Source: Platycnemis pennipes
Lineage: Eukaryota; Arthropoda; Insecta; Odonata; Platycnemididae
Direction of reading: 5' to 3'
NCBI GenBank assembly: GCA_933228895.1
Contig: OW121853.1
Location: 126,996,133-127,060,132 of the forward strand
Length of the DNA: 64,000 nucleotides
This document shows, piece by piece, positions 1-11,237 of this stretch (position 1 is its first letter; each line of letters opens with the position of its first letter). The notes beneath the pieces are model-generated. The model was not told the origin of the DNA, made no database searches, and was given only the letters and a program-made list of their open reading frames with translations. A program made the translations under genes and the position numbers.

Positions 1-565
1 ATTTTTCCGTTCAACGATCCGTCAATTAGTTCTCGAGTTATAAGCGGCGAAAAACTGATGTTTTTAACCCTTTCGCAGAAGTGGATGTGGAAAAGACTCG
101 TACGTCATACACTTTGTCCAATCACAACTGAGACCTCGAAGCTCCTTCGACCAATCACAATGGAGGATACACAGCTGACTCTGCCAATGAAAAAGGTTGT
201 TAGACTCCATGTGGATTATTTCGAAAGGCACTGCACATTCGACTGCATCGTAATTTATGAATAAGTAAATAAACTTAAGCATGATTTTCGTCACGCCAAA
301 ATGCACACGACAATATTTTGCTGTTCAGTTGTTTTGGATTATTCACAGGATGCGACAGGATCTGTGCAGGCCGACCTCCCCTCCCCACCTATACTCCCCC
401 TCCCTTTCCCTCAAAACAGTCAAGGAGGGGAGGTGGATGACGTAGGTATCCTTAACGCCGCTCTTTCGGTGGGCGTCACCTTTTGCTTATTTTAATATTT
501 GATTTATGAGTGATTGGCTGTGGTTAGAAAATTAGTTTTTTTCACTGAAATTCGTGTTTGATTCC
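1..565. repeat. Interspersed repeat X, copy 1 (window starts inside it)
   Basis: Bases 1-80 and about 440-565 are the reverse complement of 48150-48235 and 47820-47960, and bases 100-170 also match 48100-48160 in inverted orientation. The two copies are therefore one dispersed family about 0.5 kb long with a diverged middle. The inner part (about 330-490, ending in a GGGGAGGTGGATGACGTAG block) is repeated again at 870-1080. No coding potential or recognised transposase is visible, so the class is unknown; it may be a non-autonomous DNA element. Confidence 0.6.
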
Positions 566-734
566 TCCTAACCATTTTATGTACAGTATAGCGATATCGG
601 TTCGGAGTAAACACCCCCATTAAAAGGGATCATTGTCTTTGACGTCATATATGGTATTAATAAGAACAAATTCACTGGGGTTCTAAAGTTTGACGTCAAC
701 GTTATTCCAAAGGGGCGAGGGATATGCGAAGTGA

Positions 735-1080
735 GTTTTCCCGGAAAGAAAGAGAGAGCGAAAGTAAGAGGGGGAGAGTGAGGGGAAGAAGAATGGGGAG
801 ATGGAGAGGAAGGGGAAGAGGGAGGGAGGTAGAGAGAGGGTGAGAGTTGGATAGATATATTTATTGATGTGGATTATGTTGTAGATCTTTTTATTCACAT
901 GATGCGACAGCATCGCTTCAGTCAGACCTCTCGTCCCCACATCACATCCACTCCCCCTCCACTTTTCATCACTTTCCCCTCCATCCCCACTCCACTTCCC
1001 CCCAGCCTTCTTCAACACAGTCCAGTAGGGGAGGTGGATGACGTAGATACCCAGTGGACGTCAGACTGAGATCCCCTTTC
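735..1080. repeat. Homopurine tract followed by second partial copy of repeat X core
   Basis: Bases 745-848 are almost pure purine (GA-rich). Bases 870-1080 repeat the 330-490 part of repeat X: both contain GATGCGACAG, a pyrimidine-rich CCCCTCC stretch, and GGGGAGGTGGATGACGTAG. The purine-rich and pyrimidine-rich blocks are near-complementary in composition. Any apparent reading frame here is low-complexity translation. Confidence 0.6.
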
Positions 1081-1551
1081 ATTCATAGTATGCTGACAGC
1101 GACTTAAAAGTAGTCCCCCTTTCTCCAGAGAACCATTGATAGCATGGCTTTACTGTACTGTTTTGCTAGTCATCTTCAACCTTGCGTCAATCCTGCAAGT
1201 AAAAACAAGATTCTAAAATGAATAGGCTTGCCTTCATCATTACTTGCTTCTCATTCGCAAGAATATGGTTAGGAAGAGTTGGAGCTATGAGCATAAAACG
1301 ATTGAATTTGGAGTCTGAAAGTCCCGCTGAAATGTTGAAAATTTTCTCGTCGGTTAATAATTCCGATGAAAGGGTTCACAAACGCTTTCTAATCATTCTC
1401 GGGGCGAAAATGTCCCTTGCACTGCTGAATCCTTATCATTGATCATGTGGAGAACTAAGTTCACTAGGAAAACCTTATATTTGAATGCTAAAGCCGAGCT
1501 CAACAAAGAAATTCCATTTAACATTATGACTGAGGGTGAGTCACTCACGGA
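1081..1551. other. No recognised feature
   Basis: Ordinary mixed sequence. A 74-codon open frame at 1218-1442 has no recognisable motif and its length is not unusual for chance. Confidence 0.5.
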
Positions 1552-2223
1552 TAGAATAGGATAGAATTATTGTACATATTTACCGCTACTCATATCTCGA
1601 ATTGCACGAGGAAAAAAGGACATTTTGAATCTGTCAGTTCGGTGATCAGTTTCTCTAATTTTGTAATCATTGTCCAGTCTACCATAGTAAGTTGGGGTTC
1701 GAAAAATATTTTTAGCGTCATCACTGAAGCTTAATTTGCTTAAGAGATTAAGTCCAAATTTCAACCTGCGATCTGACCATGATGCCCATTTTAATTCATT
1801 CAATTGACTGGTTACGCTAATATAGTTATCGTGCCGTCCCTTAGCAAATCTTGCCGATCTTCGCTGCACACGTTCAAGTTCGTTATTTAGCCCGATTTCG
1901 TAGGAATCCCATACATGGTCAGCATATTCCAAATGAGGTCTAACAAAGGAGAAGTAGCTGATTTCTCGTACATGATCGTCACATTTACCCAATACTCTTT
2001 TGGTGAATCTCAGTTTACGATTCGCTTGACCCATCATTTCACGTATGTGTTTACTCCAGGAAAGATCATGTGTCAGTCTTATTCCAAGATATTTAATGGA
2101 TTCCACGTTAGTTAATTCATTATTACTTATTTTGTGCGTGCTAGAAGGAGAATAATTCTTTTTCCAAAAATTCATTGCTACACATTTTTTATTGTTAATT
2201 CTAACTGCCATGTATGACATCAT
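1552..2223 (-). pseudogene. LINE-A1 reverse transcriptase C-terminus, 5'-truncated copy
   Basis: This is the longest open piece of the dominant LINE family, 218 codons without a stop. The translation has the post-catalytic part of a CR1/L2-type non-LTR reverse transcriptase: KYLGIRL and LSWSKHI, then FVRPHLEYA, then the family C-terminus with PTYYGRLD, DRFKMSFFPRAIRD and a stop. The YxDD catalytic core and everything 5' of it are missing. The usual 3' UTR and GTAGATG tail are also lost at the low-coordinate end, where GGATAGAATA-like repeats occur. An oppositely oriented LINE-A tail starts about 40 bp away. The clade is inferred, not proven. Confidence 0.85.
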
Positions 2224-2260
2224 TGAAAAATGGTGTCATACATGGTTTAAAAATATCCTA

Positions 2261-2347
2261 GTTGCATGTAAATAGTGCATGTTTGGTGATTTTTACCCCC
2301 TGCCACACACCTTCGTGGTGGCTCGCTGGGTATCACGTAGATGTAGT
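2261..2347 (+). mobile_element. LINE-A 3' tail fragment
   Basis: The conserved 3' end of LINE-A: GTGCATGTTTGGTGA, CCCCTGCCACACACC, a short variable stem, GCTGGGTATCACG and a GTAGATGTAG end. It faces away from the minus-strand copy at 1552-2223, giving an inverted pair. Confidence 0.8.
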
Positions 2348-2459
2348 TTTTTAGGGTGCATCGATCCCTAAGGTCATTTAGCACCACTTCTTTATCTTTA
2401 AAACATTAGATAGTCCATATAACGTTAATATTTTAAGATTTTTCGAACTTTGTTCAGTA

Positions 2460-2870
2460 AACTATATTTTATTAAAAAGATCTATGTGCTTTAGAAATTG
2501 TAAATTTTTTTGATAGCAGCCTCGTCATCGCATAGTATTTTGCGTAGGTGACCATAGATGTTCATCTTTTCACGTGTGTCTTGATATCCAATGCACTCCG
2601 AAATGATGTGTCTCACAGTGACTGGAGCACCACATTCGTCACACCATGGCTGGATCTTCTCTTCGGAGATGAGATATGCGGGGGTTAGGTAGCAATGCCC
2701 AATTCTCAGCCGGGTGACTGCGACCTCCTCCCTGCGATTCCCCCATGACGGAGCTGGGCCACGCTGATATCTCAGCCTTTACTGCTCGTAGTTTGTATTC
2801 ACTCAAGAAATCACAATGCACAAGACGAATGTATTCATCTAAATGTGGTGTAGAACAAGCTATGCACCTG
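2460..2870 (-). pseudogene. LINE-D reverse transcriptase 3' region (Jockey/I-like zinc-knuckle end)
   Basis: The minus strand reads through an uninterrupted frame with VTRLRIGHCYLTPAYLIS, then WCDECGAPVTVRHIISEC, then GYQDTREKMNIYGHLRK. This is the typical C-terminus of Jockey/I-group LINEs: a Cys/His-rich knuckle after the RT or RNase H region. An upstream segment in a second frame (HCDFLSEYKLRAVKAEISAW) fits the same protein, so there is a frameshift near 2735. The RT catalytic core is absent. Family assignment rests on the conserved C-terminal pattern only. Confidence 0.75.
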
Positions 2871-2879
2871 GGCGCAATA

Positions 2880-4561
2880 CATTGTTGAGCTGAAGTGTTC
2901 CGAATGGTGGCGTTTTTTAATCACATTCGTGAAAACAGTATCTGCGTCGGCATTTTTTGCGGCGACTTCCCTGAGGGAAGATATGTGTCCCTATGACGAC
3001 GACTGCTTCGCCAAGAAAGTCTTCCGTTCTCCAAAGGACGCTGCTTTAAATATGTACGACGTCCTATGCTCTTTGTCTCGGGAGACTGCCACGACTGCCC
3101 TCGTGAAATATTCCGCACGCTATCTCGGATGAAGATGTTTGCTTTTTGCGCGCCTCCTCGCGGGTGGCCTTTGATTCCGGGGCATTCAGTTATCAAGGGA
3201 CGACAGGGACGGGACCTCTGTGATCGGCGCATTCGGCGAGAGACCCCAACTTGCGCTGCTCGGGCCCTCTCGAGGGCCTCCTAGGCCTTTCTTTCTCCTG
3301 GGCGCCATCCGAAGATAACGCAAAAGAAAACGAGAATGGATTTCATGGTGTACTGCGCGAACATTCAACCTGCTCTGTTTATCATCCTTTTTACGTTTAT
3401 TCATTAAAATTGGAATATTGCTCGAAAAACTTCATTCAAACCACCAGATTTTGTTGCATTTCAATAACAACAAAAAATGTTTCAGGCTTTATTTTGTGGG
3501 AAACCTTGGTTGGTGATAATGAGTGGACCTTAAGAATGTAAGGTTTTTTTTTCATTTTCAAAAATAAGGTACTAATTTCAATTTCCGGGTGCTGAAACCA
3601 ATCTTCCGTCCAAATGAATTAATGCACTTCTACGACTTCCACAGTAACTCAATGTTTTCAACGTTAATCTTCCTCTTCTTCCTCTCCATGTTTAGTCAAT
3701 TTGATCCAGCGTCAACATCGTAATCTTGGCATGCCAACATATCTTCTTCTTAAAGACTTATACTCTAGAGACCTTTCTGGTAATATTTCTAGAGAGGTGC
3801 AATGTTGATTAGTGGTCTCAGTCGGGTGGAGGGTGCCAATCCCAAAACCCTAGTAGATGCTGAGAAATGCTGGACGTCTCAGATAGGCACTGCCGAAGAA
3901 TCCTACCACATACGTCCTCGTCGTGTACTCTGAGCAATGTTGAATGCGGAGGGCAAGTATCTAGCGTCCTAAAACTGGATCAAGGGAGAAAACCCTGAAA
4001 TAAAATCCTGGTCCTCCAGGTAGTTTTTTTTTTTTACAGATGGTCAGTAATCAACCCAAGTAAAAATCTTACCTACCCAAATGCTTCACATACAGCTTCG
4101 GGACAGAACTGAACATCAACGTTAATATTACCACTTAAGAATAATGAGGCACTGCCATCTTGATTTCGCTCCATTAGTGGAGAAAATAAACCTTTGCGAT
4201 ACATTTAAACATGCAGAGTTAATCATGAAGGGGGAGGCCAGCAATCGAATTGGAGGTAATTAATGTGGAGCAGTATGGCCAAAAATATAATTTTGGATGG
4301 TGAGTGACTTAATGATGCCATTTGATGCTTGCGTTGGAGCAAGCAACGAGGGATCGTGTGAGGGTAAACACTTTTTATTGAATGAAAAGAATGAGAGCAC
4401 ATGCGGGACAAATTAGGAGATTATTCATTCATTCCAATTCTTAGTGTCTTCCTGCCAGGCTGCAAGTGTTGAATAATTCAAAGAGCGATCCTATAAAATT
4501 AGTAACGCGGAGATCGAGTGCGTTGAAACCATGAGGTATTTATGTGTAGCAATCACTAAAG
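2880..4561. other. No recognised gene; GC-richer patch at 2930-3320
   Basis: Several short overlapping frames occur on both strands at 2921-3541, with no domain motif and with translations typical of shadows over GC-rich DNA. The rest is AT-rich non-coding sequence with a short T run at 4025-4035. Confidence 0.5.
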
Positions 4562-5222
4562 ATTTATGGTGGGGAAGACATCCGGGAAAACCGGCCGAGA
4601 GAAGAGAAAGCTAAGATTTATAAAAAGAGTACTTGGGAAATGTGATGAGAAGACAAAAGAACGAAGATACTTTTCACTAGTTAGGCCCCACCCTGAGTAT
4701 GTAGCCAGTGTATGAGATCCGAATGAATTAGGTTTGAACATTGAACTAGACTACGATAGGTTGAGTAGTGTATCAGAACTAATACAAGAATTAGGGTGGG
4801 AATCATTATCAGAGCGTAGTTTAAAGTACAGATTAAATCTATTAGAGAAATTCCAATCAGATAGTTTTACTAAAGATGTTAGGCACATATTAAAAACACC
4901 AGCGTATTATGCTAGATTCGACCAGATAAATAAGATTAGAGAGATAGATTGTCGTAATGATAGATTCAAAATGTCATTCTTCCCCCTTACAATAAGAGAG
5001 CACAATAGGCAGCATAGCAAAGGGATAGGTAGGTGAAATATTTTAGAGTAGTCTGTTGAGATGCATGTATTAATCCCCTAAATACTATAGATACTAACAA
5101 TGTATTTGCATGAGACCCTATAGTTGCTTGTTTGCATGTCAATAGTGCATGCTTGGTGATCTTCACCCCCTGCCACACACCCTTGCGGTGGATTGCAGAC
5201 TATCGTGTAGACGTAGATGTAG
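4562..5222 (+). pseudogene. LINE-A2 reverse transcriptase C-terminus plus 3' tail
   Basis: Decayed copy of subtype A2. Recognisable pieces in order are KLRFIKRVLGKCDEKT, YFSLVRPHPEY, then LSSVSELIQELGWESLSE, PAYYARFD, KIREIDC and DRFKMSFFPLTIRE, with a stop and frame changes near 4700-4740. The 3' UTR follows with TGCATGCTTGGTGATC, CCCCTGCCACACACCC and a GTAGACGTAGATGTA end. A2 differs from A1 in its C-terminal residues and in its tail (GCGGTGG versus TATGGTGG). Confidence 0.8.
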
Positions 5223-6010
5223 AACCTCGAGAAAGAGTCTGTAAAATGAAGACCAAATATGGTATTATAGTGCAGACATTTAAATACCGTGGTGAGGTTT
5301 TAACTGCGAATATTAAAGAGAAGACAACGAAAGGAGATTGGGATAGGAAAATGGAATTTATATCAGGCTACGCTAGAAGACGTATAAATCCAAATCACTA
5401 TCACGTCAGGCTAAATTGAAACACTACATACGGTATTTCAATTGGAATGCTTGTATGCAACAGAAACTATAGCTAGAAGAGGACTTCCAGAATTTAAAAT
5501 AAGGAAATAAGGTTTCTAAGAAGATTCTGGAACCAAATAAAACAATGGAAAATTAATTTATGTACCGCCTGAGTTCAAATGAAGAATTATCTTTAAACTT
5601 TGAAAAGATCTATTCAAGAAACAAGGCAGGAAGCTTTCTAAGGGCACATCACATGATTAGAACCAGAAAGGATAGCTTCTAAAGTTCTCATATTCCATGA
5701 GAGGAGAAAAAACAGGTTATGAACGGAACTAATTCATCATATCTTGAAATAAGTGGGATCAGGGAAGAGAATATATGTGGCAAAAACAAAATTAAAAACG
5801 GGCATTTAAAACGAAAATCGCGGCAGTGAAAGATTTGGATGAATAAAAAGCGAGGAGAATTAAAAAGTATTTGCAGAAGAATGCCTGGAATAATAAGGAA
5901 GCGAATTAAGGAATGTTGGAAGAAGAGAAAGGAATGGTAATGTAAGAGAGGAAATGGAGTTGTGTTAACGTATCTAAAAGACGGATGAAAATATTAATAC
6001 CAACAATCCT
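5223..6010 (+). pseudogene. Heavily decayed LINE-like reverse transcriptase fragment
   Basis: A-rich sequence whose plus-strand translations, spread over several frames, resemble the end of an RTE/Jockey-type LINE: VQTFKYRGEVLTA, then PERIASKVLIFHERRKN, then DEXKARRIKKYLQKNAW. Many stops and shifts make it non-functional. The call is tentative because no single frame carries a full domain. Confidence 0.4.
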
Positions 6011-6227
6011 TAGAGAGGATTATGCTTTGTTTGCGCTACAGTCGTGTGTTGAATTGCATTGTGGGTAATAGTGAATTCTTGAATATAGCTCGGACCTACA
6101 TCTGATTCCTCTCTTGATTTGTACCTTATATCTGCCCTGCTGATGTTGTGTGCAAGTAGGTATATCTAAATTTAAGAGTGTGATTTCTTACTTTACATAG
6201 GAAAATTTGAATATATTAATTTTAAAG

Positions 6228-6555
6228 TTGTATTCTAGACCTCTTTCTTATAAATAATATTGATGGTTTTTCAGGAGTTTAGGTCTTTCGTTAAAAATGA
6301 AAATTATTCAACTTTTGCCGACGTTTCGGAAAATATATTTTTCCTTCTTCAGGGATATAAATGGGATGAACCACCAAAAACATAACAATAATAAACATCC
6401 TTTTGGATCATGTTATATTATTATTGTTATGTTTTTGGTGGTTCATCCCATTTATAGCCCTGAAGAAGGAAAAATATATTTTCCGAAACGTCGGCAAAAG
6501 TTAAATAATTTTCATTTTTAACGAAAGACCTAAACTCCTGAAAAACCATCAATAT
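6228..6555. mobile_element. Foldback insertion with 14-bp target duplication and GAAAC motif
   Basis: Near-perfect inverted repeat: arms of about 142 bp (6253-6394 and 6418-6559) around a loop of about 23 bp. Each arm holds CTGAAGA, a short hairpin (GGAAAA/TTTTCC) and CCGAAACGTCGGC. The insertion is bracketed by the direct repeat TATTAATTTTAAAG at 6214-6227 and 6556-6569, the mark of a retrotransposition-type event. The CTGANGA-stem-GAAAC arrangement resembles the hammerhead-ribozyme core known in Penelope-like element termini. That link is inferred; a Penelope-like endonuclease fragment lies elsewhere in the window at 31755. Confidence 0.75.
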
Positions 6556-6569
6556 TATTAATTTTAAAG

Positions 6570-7777
6570 CGTGTCAGTCAGTCATTTTGCTTCCGTTTTC
6601 TTTTTTCTCTCCCAAGTTTTGAGCTAAAAGAGTGAGGTTTGGTGCGTTTCGTGTGGATTCTCTGTCTGTTTGATTTGGTAGTAGTTTTGGATTTATGGCA
6701 GTTTGTGGTGCAGAGAAAAATGCAAAAACGTGGTTCGTGGAAGGCAGTTGTCTGTATGTGTGTATGTTTGCAGCGCTCGAGGTTGACTCATTAATTTGAG
6801 GTAATCTCCGAGGGTACCAGTCGGATTGAGGTGGGAGTGGTGTCGTTTGAAAGACGAAAGCTGGGAACATTGCTTAGGCTAATTTTTCTTTTCGTTGTTT
6901 GACCAAAAAGTGTGAAAATTTAAGCATGAAAAAATGATGTTTTCCCTATTTGTAACATGGGAAACCAGTTGCTATGCAATTTTGTTTACGTTGTTAAGTA
7001 AATGTGTTTACGTTCTTGGTAAAGGGACAAAAATTGGATTGAAGAAGGGGAATTAGTTTCATTATTCAATATTGTAAGTATGAAAATATTAATTGAGGTT
7101 TTAGATATGCAGATAGTGAAATAAAACAATTTTTACCTACCGCCCCGATCTTGTGCATGAAATTTGAATTTCTAAGCTACGCGTTTTGAAGTAGGTTCCT
7201 ACATTTTTAATAGTTGAAAGAAGGTTATAAAACGTTTATTATGTATTAATGTTTGTTGCTAAATCAGTAAGTTAATTTAAAAATACACCCACCATTTTAA
7301 AATTATCAATGGCTGCCCTACACCCAAACCATTCCGTTTTTCATCAATTTAAAGTAAAAACTTCACTTATATCTCCACCTAAAAGAAAGATATAATTATC
7401 TTTAGGTCTCATGACTCTCTCGATGTGATAATAGGCGGAATTTTTGCCTTCATCGTTGCAGCAATGACTAACCGATCGTCGGAGTGACTGTATTTAAAAA
7501 ATGGTACTCTCCTCACTCTACTACAGTGAGCATAGCACAGGGGAATGAAAAATATGAATTTTTTTACTCCAAAATGTTTTCTTATGTTTCAAAAACGTAT
7601 CCAAAATTGTTTTAATTTTTGGGAAACGTATAGACACCCACATTTCCCACTGCTCCCACTTGAGCAGTGCAAAAATGAAGTAAAAACACAACGTTCACCT
7701 CAAGAGCACACCATACAGAGACTGCCTGCAAAGCAGGAATCACGTCCGCTAGTCCACTGCTAAATAAAGAAACGATG
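6570..7777. other. No recognised feature
   Basis: AT-rich sequence without recognisable coding or repeat structure. Short open frames at 6574-6870 and 7545-7763 carry no motif. Confidence 0.5.
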
Positions 7778-8475
7778 CATCTACATCTACACGATACCCT
7801 GCAAGCCACCGCGAGGTTGTGTGGCAGGGGGTGAAGATCACCAAGCTTGCACTACCGACATGCAAACAAGCAACTATAGGGTCTCATGCAACTAGATTGT
7901 TAGTATCTATAGTATTTAAGGGATTAATGCATGCACCATACACTACTGACTACTCTAAAATAATTACCCTACCTATCCCTTTGCTATGCTTCCTATTTTG
8001 TTTTCTTATAATACGGGAGAAAAATGCCATTTTGAATTTATCAGTACGATAATCTATCTCTCTAATCTATTTTGTCTGGTCGAATCTAGCATAATACGCT
8101 GGTTTTTTTAATAAGTGCCTAACATCTTCAGTAAAGCTATCCGATTGAAATTTCTCTAATAGATTTAATCTGTTCCTTAACTTACGCTCTGATAATGATT
8201 CCCACCCTAATTCTTGTATTAGTTCTGAAACACTACTTAACCTATCGTAACACCTTTTAACGAACCTAGATGCTCTACGCTGCACGCTCTCTAGTTCTCT
8301 GATCACACCTAATTCATTCGGATCTCATACACTGACTGCATACTCAAGGTGGGGTCTAACTAGAGAAAAGTAACATCGCTCTTTTGTCTTCTCATCACAT
8401 TTTCCAAGTACTCCTTTTTATAAATCCTAGCTTTCTCTTGGTTCGGCCGCATATTTTCCGGGTGTGTCTTCCTGA
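7778..8475 (-). pseudogene. LINE-A2 copy with 3' tail and RT C-terminus
   Basis: Reading the minus strand from 8475 down, the A2 protein end appears: VQRRASRFVKRCYDR, LSSVSELIQELGWESLSE, FQSDSFTEDVRH and PAYYARFD. It is followed by the A2 3' UTR and ends in the family tail at 7778 (CATCTACATCTACACG on the plus strand). The C-terminal FKMSFFP part is degraded by a frame change near 8060. The 5' end is truncated beyond about 8475, where it stops matching the copy at 4562. Confidence 0.8.
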
Positions 8476-9575
8476 TACAAGCATGTAAAAGTGATTCATC
8501 TACTTAAACCTCAGTTGCCATCTAGCCCATTTACTTAAACCACCTCTAAATTAGTCGGGGTTGAAACGAACCATCCAAACCGATTGTGTTTAAGGACACA
8601 CCAGGTTTTCCGCTCTGCGCATCGTTTCCCGTCATCAGCGGTGCCGCGCTCCCCAATTCACGGTCTCCCACCTCCACGGCCCTACGTGACTCAGGGAGCG
8701 TCTTTGGGAACATTGTTTTCCTCCTGATTCGATATCGCCCGCCACACAGCGAAAAAAGGCCTGAAAGGCGCGCGCTCCCGTGAACGAAGAAAACCCGGTG
8801 CGGTTGAGCTGATGCGGGGCCCGCGTCTTTTTCTCAGCCGAGCACATCTCTGTTTGCGCGCGCTTCGTAGAATAAGAAAGGGCGGCGGAAGAAGCAGGGG
8901 CCTTCTCCCCCCTCTCCTACTTCCACAGCGGAAGACACTTCCTCATCCGCCCACCCACTCCAATTTTTCACCACGTCTCCCAACTTTTTTTTTGGCAAGC
9001 TCCCATTCTTTCTCCGAAGCGACTCAACTTTTCCCTCCATCTTTCATTTTCATACTGCAGCGAATTTTGGAGAGGAATTATTTGCTGCCAAAATATTTTT
9101 GAACCGCTGCTGGTAACTCATGTAATGTTGACCCAATGTGGAGAAAATGTTATTGCTGGTGCTAGTTAAGGGATTCTTAATTCGTCACTTGAGTATTTCC
9201 AGATAAGAGAGCAAATTTTGTGCTCGTCTGCATTAGTCAGTTTTTGCACATGTATTGAACCCCATTGGAGTTGCAAGGCGCAAATTCAAAAATATGCGAG
9301 TTATGTTATGGAAAATTTCTCAGTTGGAGAATATTTTCGATTTTTTCAACAGGATAAGAGTACCAGGGTTCTCCCGATTTTATTAAGCACCTGATTGGTT
9401 TCCTGCCACCCGCGTTTTCTTCCTGACACGAAGAACTGCTGCCAAGCTTCCAGAATTGGGAATATGCCTGAAATTTGTTTTTCGAAGATTAATGATGTAC
9501 TTGATGCGAAATTTTTTCACCAATTTAAATATACAAGCCAAATTTTTCTACGCCCACCACAAAGATTATTAAATG
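8476..9575. other. No recognised gene; GC-rich patch at 8590-9010
   Basis: The patch is CpG-containing and has open frames on both strands with no domain signal. It could be a regulatory or untranslated exon region, but nothing in the sequence decides this. Confidence 0.4.
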
Positions 9576-9619
9576 ATATTAAAATTTTCCCGAAAATCGA
9601 CGAAAGTCACGTGACCTGA

Positions 9620-10160
9620 AGCGCCTTCTGACGTCATTGCACGGTATAGGTTCCATATTGCTACGGAGATAGACCTTTATATTTAAAAGAAAACGATGTG
9701 AATATATTTTTTTTGAGGTTTTTAGTCGTTTCTCGAAAGAAACGATGACTGAAAAATACTTAAAAAAGCACATTCCGTCAATTTCCTTTGGTTTACTCCT
9801 TATGGTGGCGTTCTTATTAAAAAAAACAGCGATTGCATAGACGTAGAAGAAATTCTTGGGCACTAAACCAGGCATTATATAATTAATGGACGATTTGCTA
9901 GTTACCATCCATACTACGTTAGTAAAAAAATCGAAATACAATTGTTTATTGCAATAAACAAATGAGATAAATACATACGTTATTGCCAAGTATTTATTTA
10001 ACAACTTACATCCACGCATACACAGATAAACAACCCCCGTACTGATACCGTGCCGTGACGTCATGCGATGACGTCGTGTTTTTAAGCTGCCGAAAAAGTA
10101 CAATTTTCAAAGAGTAATATCTTTGTAACGCAACTTAATTCTTCATCAAAATTTTCTCCA
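9620..10160. repeat. Interspersed repeat Y, copy 1
   Basis: Bases 9850-10130 are the reverse complement of 63745-64000. Shared landmarks are GACGTCATGCGATGACGTC, AAGCTGCCGAAAAAGTACAA, a CAATAAACAAATGA region and CCATTAATTATATAAT. A 174-codon minus-strand open frame (9579-10103) lies across the repeat but shows no recognisable domain. It is rich in aromatic and basic residues, as expected for AT-rich read-through. The class is unknown. The second copy is cut by the window end. Confidence 0.65.
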
Positions 10161-10464
10161 AGCACATTTTAGCTAATAAACTACACATTCAAAGAGTTAT
10201 AAAAAATAGTGCATGTTCCCCATTATATTAATTGCATTAGTATTAATTCATATATGTATGCACTACCTACACACATGTGTGCTGGGAAGGATTGTGAACG
10301 GGTTCTTACACTAATGTTTGTTTTTGGTTTAGCTTGGATAGTGCAACCTTTGATCGTTGTTTTCAGTAAAGGGTACCTGATATATTCAGAAAATGTGTAT
10401 TTACGTATTTAATGTGGAGACCTTGCACCAGGGCTCTGCAGCGGAAATATCGTGGGAATTGTAT

Positions 10465-10900
10465 GCGAGGGAATTCAGGAGCAGTGGTAGGCACTTATGG
10501 AACCAGTGGAGTACTCAACTTTCATATTTTATGAACCCTTGTAGGAGGGTCGAAACAGTCGGGTTTATCTCTAATAGGTAAACAAGGAGTCACGTGGTTA
10601 AATCACTAATGGTTCCCAAATTTTTCTGAATCTGTCTAAATTGCTCATTACAATATCATTAATTGTTTTCACTTCAGTTTTTCCCATCTGCGTCGACTAT
10701 AGAGCCCCCATGTTAGATAAACGTTATTGTAAACAATGAATGAGGCTGTTATCAGCAGTTTTAACATACCAAATTTGCGAACCATTCGTGTTTATATCAC
10801 GTGACTCCTTGGTTACCTATTCGATATCATCCCGACGGTTTCAAACACTACCACTCTGCTTAGAGATTACCATCACTGCTGGAATTGTTACTGTATTTAT
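10465..10900. mobile_element. Degenerate palindromic (foldback/TIR) element
   Basis: An inverted repeat is best conserved at 10572-10625 against 10775-10823: AATAGGTAAACAAGGAGTCA against its complement, with CACGTG at the junction. Weaker similarity extends outward to about 10470 and 10895 (GAAAC-GTCGGG and AATTC-CAG-AGTGGT blocks). The central 130 bp are unique. No open frame fits a transposase, so it is a non-autonomous element of unknown class. Confidence 0.5.
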
Positions 10901-10944
10901 TAAGTTTATCCTAAGTGTATTCAGTAGTTAGATTCTCAAAGAAT

Positions 10945-11237
10945 CAAAAGGCGAAGTTGTGCAGCTGAAATATGTACGGGCACATGAGGACGTGTGTGTG
11001 TGTGCCATTGTCTGACCACTGCCCATTCTCGGAGAATTCTATACCCAGGAGGGGTTCTGAGTACATATGCACGCCGAGCAGGAGGGATAGAATGGATGAG
11101 GAGAGAGATGAGAAGAACGGAAAGGCATTGCCATGCAGCAGTTCATTATTAGAGGAAGAGGAGGACGTTACTAATGGAGGAAAAGAAACGACATTTTTCG
11201 TTGGATGCGTGCTTAAGAGATGGGAGAACCAAGAGTA
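10945..11237. other. No recognised feature
   Basis: Unique sequence with a short GT run near 10990. An open frame across it has no motif and runs into the LINE tail downstream. Confidence 0.4.

Noticed and set aside
683..1018. 111-codon minus-strand frame
   Set aside because: It translates the purine and pyrimidine tracts into low-complexity Ser/Pro/Phe runs.
9579..10103. 174-codon minus-strand frame as a host gene
   Set aside because: It overlaps repeat Y, and the matching stretch at 63745-64000 does not keep an equivalent frame that I can see.
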